Positions 11,651 to 21,756 of a DNA stretch of 64,000 nt are shown here, in pieces; position 1 is the first letter of the stretch, and every line of letters begins with the position of its first letter. The stretch lies in the NCBI GenBank assembly GCA_963580285.1, contig OY757011.1:96393650-96457649 (forward strand), in the 5' to 3' direction. Made by a program: the position numbers and the translations under genes. This DNA comes from Lucinisca nassula (taxonomy: Eukaryota; Mollusca; Bivalvia; Lucinida; Lucinidae). Under the pieces are notes generated by a model. It made no database searches, was not told the DNA's origin, and saw only the letters and a list, made by a program, of their open reading frames with translations.

Positions 11651-11794
11651 ACATAAAGCATTTTATCATATGTCGTTGCGTCTGAGAATGTAATAACGTC
11701 ATGTCATAATTTCGATAATCCACTAGTGGATTAAATATGCAAATTAGTTAGATACGTCCTTAACGTTTACTTATGGCGGAATTTTTGTAAAACA
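11651..11794. other. unassigned sequence
   Basis: Repeated half-sites ATGACAT / ACGTCATGTCAT occur here without a clear arm structure. Confidence 0.3.
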
Positions 11795-11915
11795 ACCGTG
11801 AATAAAATGTGTTTTAAATGTCATATGATAAATAGAATCTTGCATTCGTGCTCATATATTATTGAATTTAATAAATTCAGTAATACATGAGCACTCCTGT
11901 AAAATCCTCTTTTTG
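11795..11915. repeat. Palindrome, TGCTCAT/ATGAGCA type
   Basis: Arms TCTTGCATTCGTGCTCAT and ATGAGCACTCCTGTAAAA surround an AT-rich centre with inverted TGAATTTA / TAAATTCA. The same phrases (GTCATATGATAAA, AGAATCTT) recur at 31228, so this is a dispersed family. Confidence 0.6.
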
Positions 11916-12049
11916 TGTACAGTCACATTCTACCAACTTTTAGCAGAATCATGCCCATCTGGCCGTCCAGGAACTTATCTTTTTGGGCTTACCAGAACAG
12001 AACTCAACAGAACATATTACGTATAAAGGGCGTATAATGCCTCGCTACG

Positions 12050-12242
12050 GAGCTCTTGTTCTTATTTATAATCCAAACATAGGTTGTGAGTGCTCGTTAG
12101 AACCGCCTCATTGATGTGGTTCTAAGGAGTGCCCACAATATACGTCTTGGAACAGTTATAAGAAAACTAGTTTATGCCCCTTTAAATCCCAATTTTCTCT
12201 ATACGAAGTGTGGTGGGATTCACGAACTTATTAACCTGATGA
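12050..12242 (+). mobile_element. A2 element, 5' truncated
   Basis: The hairpin (GTTAGAACCGCCTCATTGATGTGGTTCTAA) and the right outer arm are present and end TTATTAACCTGATG. The left terminus is missing. Confidence 0.65.
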
Positions 12243-12429
12243 GAATAAAGCATGTTATGGCAAAATGCGGGACGGTACCAGTTGAGCCGAATCATCAGCA
12301 CAGTATGATCCTTTCCCTGGCATAACGAAAAGACGCCAGCTGATAGTTAGGGTTTCTTCTCAGAGTTATTGGCTTACCTTTGGTTATACAGTATGTATGC
12401 TTCTGTATCTGACATTATGCGGAAATGTT

Positions 12430-13001
12430 CACCACGAAAACACGCCTATATATTACGATAACATAACGGTGCGCCATACTGCATTTTATCACATCTCCAA
12501 AATGGCTACGTTTTGATAAAAATCCATGACATTTTTCTTATTTATACTGCAAACAGAGGTTATGGGTGCTCATTAGAACCGCCTCATTGAGGCGGTTCTA
12601 ACGAGTACCCACAACCTATGTCTTGGAGTGAAATTAAGAAAAATAATGTTTACCCCCGTAAACCCCTGTTTTCTATATTAGAAAGTGGGGTGTAAGGGGG
12701 TGTTCATTTCACGGACTTGTTCACGTGATGATAATTTTGACCTCCTTGAACGCCTCTTTTATACAGTAAATCTTGGGTTTACAGGGGTACACCTTATTTT
12801 TCTTATTTCTGTTCTAAAATATAGATTGTGGGTACTCGTTAGAACCGCCTTAATGAGGCGGTTCTATTGTGTACCCACAATCTACATTTGTAGTAGAAAT
12901 AAGAAAAATATCACACGTTTTTATCTAAAATTTTAGTGTGTGTGTTTTTTTTTTCGGAGGTAAAGTTTACAGTGTCTTGATATAGGCATGTTTTCGTAAT
13001 G
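12430..13001 (-). mobile_element. A1 element split by a nested A2
   Basis: The outer A1 consists of its first 21 bp (12430-12450, CACCACGAAAACACGCCTATA) and 12731-13001 (ATAATTTTGACC..GGCATGTTTTCGTAATG). Together these make a full A1 once the inserted A2 is removed. The same arrangement recurs at 27523-27993. Confidence 0.8.
12451..12730 (+). mobile_element. A2 palindromic element, reference copy, nested in A1
   Basis: Terminus TATTACGATAACA; left arm with GCGCCATACTGCATTTT and CATCTCCAAAATGGCTAC; inner palindrome (AGGTTATGGGTGCTC / GAGTACCCACAACCT) around the GAACCGCCTC hairpin; right arm with CCCCTGTTTTC..GTGGGGTG; end CACGGACTTGTTCACGTGATG. A2 shares the inner palindrome with A1 but has different outer arms. 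Confidence 0.85.
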
Positions 13002-13140
13002 GCGATCTATGGCTGGCTATTGCGTCGACATTCCTTCATTTGCCCTGGAAAGACTACGTTCTATTTGAGTGGATACGCAGTCTGACCTGAATCTTTGGTA
13101 TGCGCTCTATCGACGGCTACATGTAAATGTAATGATTCCA
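13002..13140. repeat. Relative of the 13840-14200 tandem unit
   Basis: It carries GGCGATCTATGGCTGGCTA, GGAAAGACTACGTTCTATTTG and GTATGCGCTCTATCGACGG, phrases that recur in the tandem repeat at 13840. Confidence 0.55.
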
Positions 13141-13260
13141 AATAGAAGTGAAGGCAATGATCGGGAATCAATACAATTAACCCACAGCTCCCATCAGAGA
13201 CACCGAAGGGAAAGAAACATACACATGAAATAACTAGACCCTAATGGTAACATTAATAGC
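13141..13260 (-). repeat. Dispersed repeat, inverted copy of 25045-25190
   Basis: On the minus strand it reads ATTAGGGTCTAGTTATTTCATG, a GGTGTCTCTG..GAGCTGTGGGTTAATTG stretch and GATCATTGCCTTCA. The same order is found on the plus strand at 25077-25175. Confidence 0.6.
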
Positions 13261-13839
13261 GGAAATCCAAACGGACAGTTACCTGCCCACAAAATGGCCA
13301 TGTGGCTATCCAAAACATAAATATATGCGATACACCCACTCAAAGACGACCCATAACAAAAATAAACCGCGACAGAAGAACCGCCCTGGAACGGTCAGTG
13401 GGTCAGTGGTGGTGGTGGTGGTGGTGGTGTGTGTGGGGGGGGTCTTAAATCGATTTTACACGACCGGAATCCTCGCACCTTACTTTCCATCGCGATTTAA
13501 ACAAACAATTTGTTTACCCCGCATGAGGGTCTCATCAGTGCAACATCCCCGAGAACAAAAAAGAATCAAACAACCACACAGATGAAACCACGGTGAGGAC
13601 TCGACAGCAAGAAATCACTGAAATGCTGAATCAAAAGAAAAGCAACAGTTACACTCCGATGGGCCCGACCAGAGACAGAGCGTCAGGCACCAACCAATAT
13701 GACATAACATTAAATGCTCTTTACTTCTCATTAAGCCGCTATAGAATCTGAGGCCTGACCCAACGGTGTGCAATTAAAGAGGGAATCAAAGCTGTCAACC
13801 GTGATTGAGTCAGCTACCAAACTAGGAAGAGATAAGTAG
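13261..13839. other. unassigned sequence with (GGT)n and G run
   Basis: A (GGT)n/(GT)n stretch and an 8-G run lie at 13407-13442. A 113-codon open frame (13244-13585) runs through it with a polyvaline segment encoded by the microsatellite, which argues against a real protein. Confidence 0.4.
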
Positions 13840-14200
13840 GCTTCTTTGCGCTCTGTGGGCTGCTAATGATTCAAAGCTGAGAAGACTGTGTTATGTTTGG
13901 ATAGGTTAGTATAGGCTGTTCTGAATCTTAATTATGCGCTCTATGTACGGCTACTGATTCAAAGCTGGGAAGACGACGATCTATTGGAGTGAATAAGGAG
14001 ACTGGCCTGAATCTACGCGCTCTATGGTCTCTCTTCATTAATTCAAAGCCGGGACGACCACATTTTGCTGGGTGGATAAACTTCAATATGCGCTCTATGG
14101 ACGGCTGGCTAATCAATCATAGCTTGGAAGATTACATACAACTTGTGTGAATAAGTAGGCGATTCTGTGTCTTCGCTTTGCGATGTTTGGAGTGCTGTTA
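13840..14200. repeat. Tandem repeat, unit about 85-95 bp
   Basis: Three to four diverged units carry GCGCTCTATGGACGGCT, ATTCAAAGCTGGGAAGAC, ATCTATTGG.GTGAATAAG and GGCCTGAATCT. A related unit is at 13002. Confidence 0.6.
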
Positions 14201-14231
14201 AATCTAGGCTTCATTAAAACTTTCGGGATGA

Positions 14232-14383
14232 ATGTATTCAAAATAGTCATATGGGGAAGTAAATCGGCGGTTTTACGGTCGGCAATTTAGTTTTACGGCG
14301 ACGCGTTTGTGGAGCCGTAAAAAGGAATATGCGACCGTAAAACCGATGATTTTCCTCCCCAAATGACAATTTTCAATACAGCT
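14232..14383. repeat. Palindrome with CGGTTTTACGG arms
   Basis: The arms pair TGTATTCAAAATAGTCAT with ATGACAATTTTCAATACA, GGGGAAG with CTCCCC, and CGGTTTTACGGTCG with CGACCGTAAAACCG. The middle (about 14285-14325) repeats TTTACGGCG-like motifs. It is a foldback or MITE-like element of about 150 bp. Confidence 0.7.
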
Positions 14384-15149
14384 ATCCCCATTCCAATGCA
14401 CTTGTTAACTTGTTTCACTTACAAAATGATATGTGCGCCCCAAAACGACAAACACAGTGAGCTGTGTAAAACCAAATACCAACCAATGGAAAGCGACGTT
14501 ATGTAATGACGTCAGGATCGCAGAATATAGGTCGCAACCATGGTTTTTCATGCATTAATATTAGCCGGGTCCCGATGAAGCTGTTTGAAAATGAGGCCGC
14601 TAGCCCGAATGTTCAAGCATCTTCTGACGGATCAATCAAATGTTAATGCAATGAAATAACAATCGATGATCGTTGCTCTTGAATAACTTACGAATCCGAC
14701 CGAAAAAGTTTGACGAAAACGCCCAAAAGCTCCATATAACTTCCATATAAACTTTTCAAAATCGGCAGGCAAACCAAAATGGCGGCCAGTTCAGAATGTT
14801 GTTTACAATGACGTTGTCATGCAGTAAATCTCTGACGTCATCATAGAACCCTAAAACGCTACGTTCATGGCGATAACGTTACGTCGCGTAGCGTAACGTA
14901 AACAAAGCAAGGCCCGTCTTGTGATATTAGAAGTTCAAAATCCATGTTCAAACAACACGCGAATTTCATGATTTCAACATGGTTTTGCTGTTTGAGCACG
15001 GCTTTCGGTCCATTTGACAATGGCTTCAAACAGCCATGCGCATAGGTATTTATGCAAGAATATATCGTTGCAAAGCTTTGACGTTATTAAATCAGACCTC
15101 GCGTTACATTCACAGATGCATTAGAATCATTCTTTATGGTGTATTGCTT
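14384..15149. other. CpG- and TGACGT-rich unassigned region
   Basis: Multiple GACGT/ACGTC half-sites occur (for example 14495-14515 and 14813-14900). Segments near 14478-14525 and 15078-15125 resemble 24335-24440, suggesting a dispersed repeat. No gene recognised. Confidence 0.4.
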
Positions 15150-16740
15150 GTTATAGCCCCGCTTTGAAAAAGTGGGGCTATATTGGATTTGCCATGTCCT
15201 TCTGTCATTCCGTGATTCCGTTAATTTGTGTTGGCTCCATAACTTTGTATCTGCTTAACATATTTTCATGAAACTTCACACAAATGTTAAACACCATAAG
15301 ACAATGTGCAGAGCGAAGGAATTATAACTGTGGATTGCCTACTTTTGGAGTTATTGCCCTTTGAACATTTTCCGTAATTCCGTAATTCCGTAATTCCGTG
15401 ATTCCGTTAATTTGTGTTGGCTCCATAACTTTGTATCTGCTTAACATATTTTCATGAAACTTCACACAAATGTTAAACACCATAAGACAATGTGCAGAGC
15501 GAAGGAATTATAACTGTGGATTGCCTACTTTTGGAGTTATTGCCCTTTGAACGTTGAAAAATGGCAATTTTAATTGTGTCCGCTTCATAACTCGAAAACC
15601 GTTTGAGATATTTTTAGGAAACTTCACACAAATGTTAAGCACTATGAGACGATGTGTAGAGCGCAGGAACCATAACTCTGCATTGCTTATTTTTGGAGTT
15701 ATTGCCCTTTGAACATTGAAAAATGGCAATTTTAACAGTGTCCGCTTCATAACTCGAAAACCGTTTGAGATAATTTCATGAAACTTCACACAAATGTTAA
15801 GCACTATGAGACAATGTGCAGAGCGCAAGAACCATAACTCTGGTTTTCGTATTTTCTGTGTGTCTGTCTGTGTGTCTGTCTGTGTCTGTTAACAATTTTC
15901 GTGTCCGCTCCATAACTTTAAAACCCATTCACATATTTTCATGAAACTTCACACAAACATTAAACACCATGAGTTGGTGTGCAGAGTGCAGAAACCATAA
16001 CTCTGGATTGCCTAATTTTTGAGTTATTTCCCTTTGAATATTGAAAAATATCAATTTTAGCCGTCTTTGCTCGATAACTCAAAAACCGTTTGAGATAATT
16101 TTATGAAACTTCACACAAATGTAAAGCACCATATTACGTGTGCAGAGCGCAGGAACCCAAACTCTGGATTGTCTACTTTTTCAGTTATAGGCTTTTGAAT
16201 ATTAAAAAATGGCAATTTTAACTATGTCCGCTCCATAACCGTTTCTGATATTTTCATGAAACTTCAAATAAATGAAAAGCACCTTGAGATGATGTGCAGA
16301 GTGCAGGAACCATAACTCTGGTTTGCCTACTTTAGGAGTTATTGCCCTTTGAACATTTAAAAAGGCAATTTTGACTGTGTCGGCTCCATAACTCACAAAC
16401 CATTTGAGATATTTTCATGACACTTCACACAAGTGTAAAGCACCATGAGACAATGTGCAGAGCGCAGGAACCCTGACTCTGATTTGCCTACTTTAGGAGT
16501 TATTACCCTTTGAACATTGAAAAATGGAAGGTGAAATTTAGTATAAACATGGACATTCTGGTAATGTATCATGCTCATTGAAATGAGGGACAAGGGCTCA
16601 CAACTCTTAGAGTTTTTCCAGATAATGTAAAATTTTCAACAGTTATTTCTTGTTCATAACTGTTTTCTCTGCAGCTTAAATAACTTTCTTCTCTGACAGC
16701 GCTGAAGCGGGGCTGTAGTCAGATCCTCTGACAGCTCTAG
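15150..16740 (+). repeat. Tandem array T3, unit about 180 bp, Helitron-like end
   Basis: It opens with a hairpin (AGCCCCGCTTT / AAGTGGGGCT). About eight units follow with CATAACTCGAAAACCGTTTG, ATTTTCATGAAACTTCACAC, AATGTGCAGAGCGCAGGAAC and GGAGTTATTGCCCTTTGAAC. It ends with a GTCAG/CTGAC hairpin at 16718-16732 and CTCTAG at 16735-16740, followed by T. Hairpin plus CTAG before a T resembles a Helitron 3' end. No Rep/helicase frame is present. Confidence 0.75.
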
Positions 16741-17480
16741 TTTTAGCTGCTGCTGTTGTTTTGTGTTCTGTCTCATGACATTGCAAATCTAACGAATCTT
16801 ATTAGATTCGAAAGGCAGACTTTTTTATAAATCGAGAAGGTTCCTTCGTCTTAGCCATGGTAAGTTTTCTGTCATTAACTTCCGAAAAGCATCTAAAACC
16901 ATCTTTCATAAGATGATTATAATTTCAAATTTTGTATCAATCAACCGGTATATCGGCCATAACAAACAGAAATATGACTTCTGGCAAATACGCCAAGCCA
17001 TGATACAGATCAGAATGCGCAGGCTCAGTCTGATCTGTGTCTTCGCAGTGGGCTGTACGTTTCTTCATACATAATCAGAATACCGTTTATTTTCTGAACA
17101 GTTAAACATGCCTAATTAAGTCTTAGTTCAGTGGCTACAACACTTTCCTTAAAGAACGCCATTATCCATTGCTAACAGTCTTAAATCTTACCGGAAGTTA
17201 TTACGTATCATGTAATTTGTCAGTCACTATAATTGTGAAGCTGAAAGAAAAAGAAAATCATAATAATTTTAAGACGATTTTGAGCTTAATATTAGACTAA
17301 TATTCTAACTGCTAACACGTATGCATGGGCATGTCAAGGAAAACTTGTGGTTTGGTAAACTGAACTTGTAGGCTCGTTATGACCTAAATAGTGTTGACCC
17401 CAAAACACGTACGAAAGAGATAAACATAAAAAATAAACTTCGACCATTACATTTGGTCCTTTGTATACCTACCAAAATCT
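16741..17480. other. unassigned sequence with one hairpin
   Basis: A hairpin ACAGATCAGA / TCTGATCTGT lies at about 16997-17040 and resembles the core of the TTAA-flanked MITE family (see 43177). Nothing else is assignable. Confidence 0.4.
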
Positions 17481-17720
17481 CGCAAACCCTTATCTTCCTG
17501 ATAAATGAACTCAGATAAGCTCGCGAAAAGGTTTACCATTTACGCGTGTTATCTGCGAGACAAGCGCGTTTTGCGTGCGTATAAAATATAAGGTTCATCG
17601 CGTTTACGCGCGAATTTAACGCGTTCAATATCAGCCAAAGAAAGTGATTATTCGAAACGTGTTAGGCATATCAATACGCGTTTCTGTGTGACAGAATTAC
17701 AACCAATCAGAATCACACAG
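17481..17720. repeat. CGCG-motif-rich stretch
   Basis: About ten CGCG or ACGCG motifs occur in 240 bp, in both orientations. The motif periodicity stands out from the AT-rich surroundings. It may be an eroded MITE; a similar stretch is at 20140. Confidence 0.4.
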
Positions 17721-18044
17721 ATGAGTGACCAATAAACGCGTGAGTACCAGAGAACAAGGGCCAATCAAATTACTCATGGCTCGTATGGTTGACCCACAAG
17801 CATTTGTTTTTAATTTGATTCGTTTGTGCATTTATGGCGGTATTCGTCTTTCTTATCACTATAGCGATTTCTTCCGATTAATATATTTACATTTATATTT
17901 AAATACACATTATTGATTGCATGACACCTAATGACCGGTTATGTTATTAAAGGGTGCAGTTTCCAGATAAAAACGCACCAGCGGTATTCTAAATGTCCTA
18001 GACCAAGGAATGATAAACATTTATCGAGGGATATCGGTTTGTCA
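17721..18044. other. unassigned sequence
   Basis: Two short plus-strand frames (17725-17916, 17931-18113) have no recognisable domains. Confidence 0.3.
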
Positions 18045-18160
18045 AGTCATATTTATTGTTTGTGGTGGTCATTTGAACCGCCTGACCATGGTGTTCATTG
18101 TGTTTCTAACTAGTTCCCACAATCTAAGTTTGGAGCAAAGAATATGGTGTATGCCTGAAC
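18045..18160. mobile_element. A element, eroded fragment
   Basis: Hairpin remnants GAACCGCCTGACCATGG..GTTTCTAAC and CCCACAATCTAAGTTTGGAGC are recognisable. Confidence 0.45.
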
Positions 18161-18177
18161 AAATAAAAAAACACAGC

Positions 18178-18368
18178 TAGCATTTTAGATGATTCTTTTT
18201 TTTCTTATTTCTACACAAACATGGTGTGGGTCCCTGCTTGGAGCAACCCATCGACACGGTTCTAACACGTACCCACAATCTGTGGTAATAAGTACAATTA
18301 AAAAAAAATAATACACCCTCTGTAAAACCCATTTATCTCTAGAAGTGGGGTTCACAGGTACCATTTCT
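18178..18368 (+). mobile_element. A element, eroded copy
   Basis: It shows TTTTTTCTTATTTCT, an eroded hairpin, CGTACCCACAATCTGTG and the right arm up to AGAAGTGGGGTTCACAGG. It abuts a second A2 copy whose start holds an S2 SINE. Confidence 0.55.
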
Positions 18369-18850
18369 ATAACACAGCCGTTAAACGGGCCTCCGTGGCC
18401 TAGTGGATAAGAGCGCTGACTCTTAGCCATTAGGTCTCTCACCGCCGTAGGTTCGAGCCTCGCTCGGGCCACGTGTGAGACGCCAAGTTCTGCAACGGAA
18501 GGTCAGGTGGTTTTTCTCCGGGTACTCCGGTTTTCGCCCACCTCTGATTAACGATCGGCTCGATATGAGTGAAATAATCTTGAAAGGGCCGTAAAACCCA
18601 AACCAAAAAAAGAAAGAAATAACACAGCCGTGTGATATAGTGCATTCATTCATATTTCCAAACCGGTTACTTTCCTGGTGAAAATTTAAGATATTATTCA
18701 TTTTTTTTCTTCAAAAATAGGTTGTAGGTGATTGTTAGGGCCCCCTAAACGAGGCGGTTCTAAGGATTACCCATAACATAAGTCTTAATGTGTTATTAGA
18801 AAATAATCAAAACAATCACGGTGAATACTGGTGTACATCGGAGTAACAGG
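18369..18850 (+). mobile_element. A2 element interrupted by SINE S2
   Basis: The A2 left arm is split: ATAACACAGCCGT at 18369-18381 and again at 18619-18631, continuing GTGATATAGTGCATTCATT. The palindrome follows (ATAGGTTGTAGG / CGAGGCGGTTCTAA). Part of the right arm continues at about 19125 after another insertion. Confidence 0.65.
18382..18618 (+). mobile_element. SINE S2 (tRNA-derived), full length, 13-bp TSD
   Basis: tRNA-like head with A box (GGCCTAGTGGATAAGAGCGC) and B box (GGTTCGAGCC). The body has GACGCCAAGTTCTGC, CTCCGGGTACTCCGG and CGATCGGCTCGATATGAG; it ends AAAGGGCCGTAAAACCC and an A-rich tail. A perfect 13-bp TSD (ATAACACAGCCGT) lies at 18369-18381 and 18619-18631. It inserted into an A2 element. 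Confidence 0.9.
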
Positions 18851-19124
18851 CTTCTTCCTCTCTTCTTCCTCTCCTGTTTCGTCCTCTTCTTCTTCTTCTT
18901 CTTCTTCTTCTTCTTCTTCTAAACTAAGTGTAATATATATAGAACATAATTTGACAACTGTGAAACATAGTAAATGTACATAGGCAACACATATGTTTAT
19001 GCTTACAACATCCTAAAGGAAAGTATAAATATAGGCTGAGCCTACATCCAATCCTTTGACATTTGTATGTGTATTTGTTGTACAGATGTATGTATTTATG
19101 TCATGAAATTTTGAATAAATAAAT
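18851..19124 (+). mobile_element. Probable retroelement 3' end fragment
   Basis: It starts with a (CTT)n tract (18851-18920) and ends ATTTATGTCATGAAATTTTG followed by AATAAATAAATAAG. A 3' UTR ending in a short (AATA)n repeat is typical of LINE 3' ends. It splits the A2 copy whose right arm continues at 19125. No reverse transcriptase sequence is present. Confidence 0.45.
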
Positions 19125-19199
19125 AAGAAAATAATGTTTTCCACTGTAGACCCCAGTTTTCTCTAAATATTGGTGTTTTTGTTTTTTGTTGTTGTTTTT

Positions 19200-19393
19200 T
19201 TTCATACTTTTTCTCCTAACATAGGCTGTGTGTACGTGCTAGAACCGCTTTGTTGAGGCGGAGCTAACGAGAACCCGTAATCATTATTTTTGAGCACAAA
19301 TAAGGAAATTGAAAATATCCCGCAAATCTCACTTTTCTCTTAATAAACGGGAGGTTTAGAGGGTTTTCCGTTACACGGAATTGTTAACATGAT
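19200..19393 (+). mobile_element. A2 element, partial
   Basis: The hairpin variant (GCTAGAACCGCTTTGTTGAGGCGG) and right arm end CACGGAATTGTTAACATGATG. The left arm is missing; a T/G-rich tract precedes it. Confidence 0.6.
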
Positions 19394-19461
19394 GACTCGC
19401 ATGATCGTTGGCATAAAGTTACTTCAAGTTCTATTCTCCTAGGCATTATCTGTTCCTATTT

Positions 19462-19622
19462 AGATACTCTCATCGAGGCGGTTCTAACGAGTACCCACAA
19501 TCTATATACAACAGCAGAAATAAGAAAAATAAGGTTTACCCCTGTAACCCCAGATAAAAAAGTATATATATAAAAGTAGGGTTCAAGGGGGTCAAAATTA
19601 TAAAGGCGTGTTTTCGTGATGA
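19462..19622 (+). mobile_element. A1 element, right half only
   Basis: It begins inside the hairpin (TCATCGAGGCGGTTCTAACG) and runs through a normal right arm to GGCGTGTTTTCGTGATG. The entire left half is missing. Confidence 0.75.
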
Positions 19623-19822
19623 TCTTGCATTTGGGCAAACAGTTAACTGTATGCACACTGTCGGCTTCAAACAACATGCAGTACACATATATTTTCTCCA
19701 TTTCTATAAGCATATTCCACTAATTTGCATTAAATAAGTAAATAACATGCCATTTTTTCTAATTTTCTCTCTTTTTTATATTCTGTATCTTTTTAGGAAA
19801 TAAAAATAACTTTTGTTTAAAC

Positions 19823-20082
19823 CATCACGTTAACAAGTCGGTGCAATTATTACATCCTCCCGCCCCTATCCCCACCTTATATTGAATTATGAAAACTGGC
19901 GTATACGGGGTACCCATTATTTGTTTTTGTTTTAATCTGCTCAGCGACATGGGTCCTAACGAGTACTCACAACATTTGTTGCAGTATAAATCGGACAAAT
20001 ATCTCGGAATTTCATCAGAAAAGTTGCCATTTAGGAAATGTGGAAATAATACACTAAGCCACACGGATGTTTTATCGTGATG
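19823..20082 (-). mobile_element. A2 element, damaged centre
   Basis: It starts CATCACGTTAACAAGTCGGTG and ends GGATGTTTTATCGTGATG. Only one hairpin arm (GGGTCCTAACGAGTACTC) survives. The flanking base is C on both sides. Confidence 0.7.
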
Positions 20083-20551
20083 CGAAGAAATACATCTGAA
20101 ACAAACAAGATTAAAAGAAAAAATGGTCACAAAAATGGCGAAATGTGCAAAAAGTTACGCAGCACTGATACGCGGATGAATCTGTGAATACGCAGTTGCT
20201 GCATTATCGACACGCAGGTTTGAATCGTTGATTTATAATCGCGATATAAGCGCAATATCGCGTTTTTCGTTAAGGAAATTGATTGACTGAAATGGGATTC
20301 GCGATCAAAATGCGTTAACATGGTCAAATGCGACTGCGCATCTCATGCGATACAAATGCGAAACAACTGCGCGTGCACTGTCAACTTCTTCGCGATCTTG
20401 TCAGTGTACCTTTGCAAACAGTGTATGTCCAAATCAGATGTCTGATCAGAATCGATATCTACACTTTTGGTCAAGCAGTTTTTGAATTGAACAAATTCAT
20501 TACTTCTAGTAATTTAATTGGTTGATAGTTAGCAATGGGTGTGGCTTAATT
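20083..20551. repeat. GCG-motif-rich unassigned stretch
   Basis: Between 20140 and 20400 many GCG/CGC-centred hexamers recur (ATACGCGG, ATCGCGAT, ATTCGCGATC, AATGCG, TGCGCAT), often inverted. It is similar in style to 17481-17720. No gene. Confidence 0.4.
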
Positions 20552-20752
20552 GAGCCCCGCCAAGCGAATTTGTGTCTTCGAGCATTCCGTCATGATAAAT
20601 TATAACTGTGCATGCCCAGCCATTCAGAGGGGCCAGGGATATGGCTTTCTGTCTGAAGGTTTCTCTTGATTCACTGCTTGTATATGCGCAGGCTCGCCTG
20701 AACCTTCGCTGCTCGCATAGGCGATAAGTACCAAAATCGCTTGACGGGGCCC
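20552..20752. mobile_element. MITE with GRGCCCCGYCAAGCGA ends, copy 1
   Basis: The left end GAGCCCCGCCAAGCGAATTT and right end AAATCGCTTGACGGGGCCC are inverted. The interior (CAGCCATTCAGAGGGGCCAG, GGCTTTCTGTCTGAAGG) is shared with a second copy at 62861. No coding capacity. Confidence 0.8.
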
Positions 20753-20921
20753 AATAAATTTATTCAGTAGGATAAGAGTTAATGCGATATAATAGGGCAC
20801 CATAACCGTGCATGTAACATTTAGCATATTATTGTTCATCTGAAAATCTTTTTTTTTTTTCGTATGAAAAAAGTTTGATATTTGTCTTATTTCAGCAGAA
20901 AACATAGATTCTGGGCGTTGC

Positions 20922-21092
20922 GTAGAAGCCTCCGTGGTCGAGTGGTTACGCTACTCGCCTTGTAAACCAGGGTCACAGGTTCGATCCCGGGCTTCTCCAG
21001 ACTTTCGGATGAGTCCTTATACCAAGGTCCCGTCTCCGTATGACTTTAGCTGTTGGTGGGACGTAAAACTGAAACACTCTTATCACTCACTC
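20922..21092 (+). mobile_element. SINE S3 (tRNA-derived), full length, 12-bp TSD
   Basis: Head: A box-like TGGTCGAGTGGTTACGC and B box GGTTCGATCCCGG. Body: ACTTTCGGATGAGTCC, CCAAGGTCCCGTC; tail: TGGTGGGACGTAAAACTG. Perfect TSD TCTGGGCGTTGC at 20910-20921 and 21093-21104. The target is an A2 element. Confidence 0.9.
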
Positions 21093-21157
21093 TCTGGGCG
21101 TTGCATATGACGGTTCCAACCAGTGCATGTACTCATAATCTATGCTTTGTTTAGAAT

Positions 21158-21264
21158 GAGTGAGTGTTGGAGTGTTTTTACTACTCACCAACGGCAGAAG
21201 TCATGCTCCGACCCCTGATTTACAAGGCGAGTAACATAACCACTACACCACGGAGGCTCTGTGT
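21158..21264 (-). mobile_element. SINE S3, internally shortened, 12-bp TSD
   Basis: It is the reverse orientation of the copy at 20922. The tRNA-like head (GAGCCTCCGTGGTGTAGTGG on the minus strand) and the tail are present, but the region after the B box is reduced. Perfect TSD TTTGTTTAGAAT at 21146-21157 and 21265-21276. It lies in the same A2 element as the previous SINE. Confidence 0.9.
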
Positions 21265-21634
21265 TTTGTTTAGAATAACGGGAGATAATATATACCATTT
21301 TAAATCCCATTTTCCTGTAAACTATACTTACCGGAAACAGAGAGACAAAAGATGGGCTTTTAATATTGCGACAATTATTAAACAATTTGGCATAAACGCA
21401 CTGTTTGTTTGCATGTCAAATTACGCGAATTTCCGTAAACCGGATTCCATTTAAAATTGAGTGACTGGAACTTAATAGTAACTGTTTTACAACCAAAAGC
21501 GCGGCTTGTGGCGGTAATTGCAACCACTATTTAAAGCACCATGACCGTTTGAAGATTCTAGGACTGGTTGGTCGATTATCTCAGAGTGTAAGCTGGAAAA
21601 ATGTACCTGATTTTCATTTTACTTAAATCGATAA

Positions 21635-21756
21635 CATCACGTTAACAAGTCCGTGAACTGAACTCCCCTGTAAACCCCACTGGGGTTAACGGTGGAGTTT
21701 ATTATTTTTCTTATTTTTGCACTGAAACATATATTGTGGGTACTCGTTAGACCGGC
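21635..21756 (-). mobile_element. A2 element, half copy fused to A1
   Basis: It starts CATCACGTTAACAAGTCCGTG and runs to the hairpin (GTTAGACCGGCCTGA), then stops where an A1 copy begins. Confidence 0.65.

Larger units (their letters stand above)
20875..21340 (+). mobile_element. A2 element carrying two S3 SINEs
   Basis: The A2 pieces are 20875-20921, 21105-21157 and 21277-21340: TGATATTTGTCTTATTTC, the eroded hairpin, CTCATAATCTATG, and AATATATACCATTTTAAATC. Removing both SINEs and one copy of each TSD restores a continuous, eroded A2. Confidence 0.7.

Noticed and set aside
13500..13550. Second hammerhead candidate on the minus strand (CTGATGA..)
   Set aside because: GAAA is replaced by TAAAC and stem II has a mismatch at its base, so the core is not met.
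13244..13585. 113-codon plus-strand frame
   Set aside because: A polyvaline run is encoded by a GGT/GT microsatellite and no domain is visible.
14484..14900. cAMP-response-type promoter from TGACGTCA-like sites
   Set aside because: Such sites recur in several repeat-like stretches without any gene nearby; no basis to call a promoter.
18400..18480. Host tRNA gene at the S2 head
   Set aside because: The same sequence with body and tail recurs four times with TSDs, so it is a SINE.
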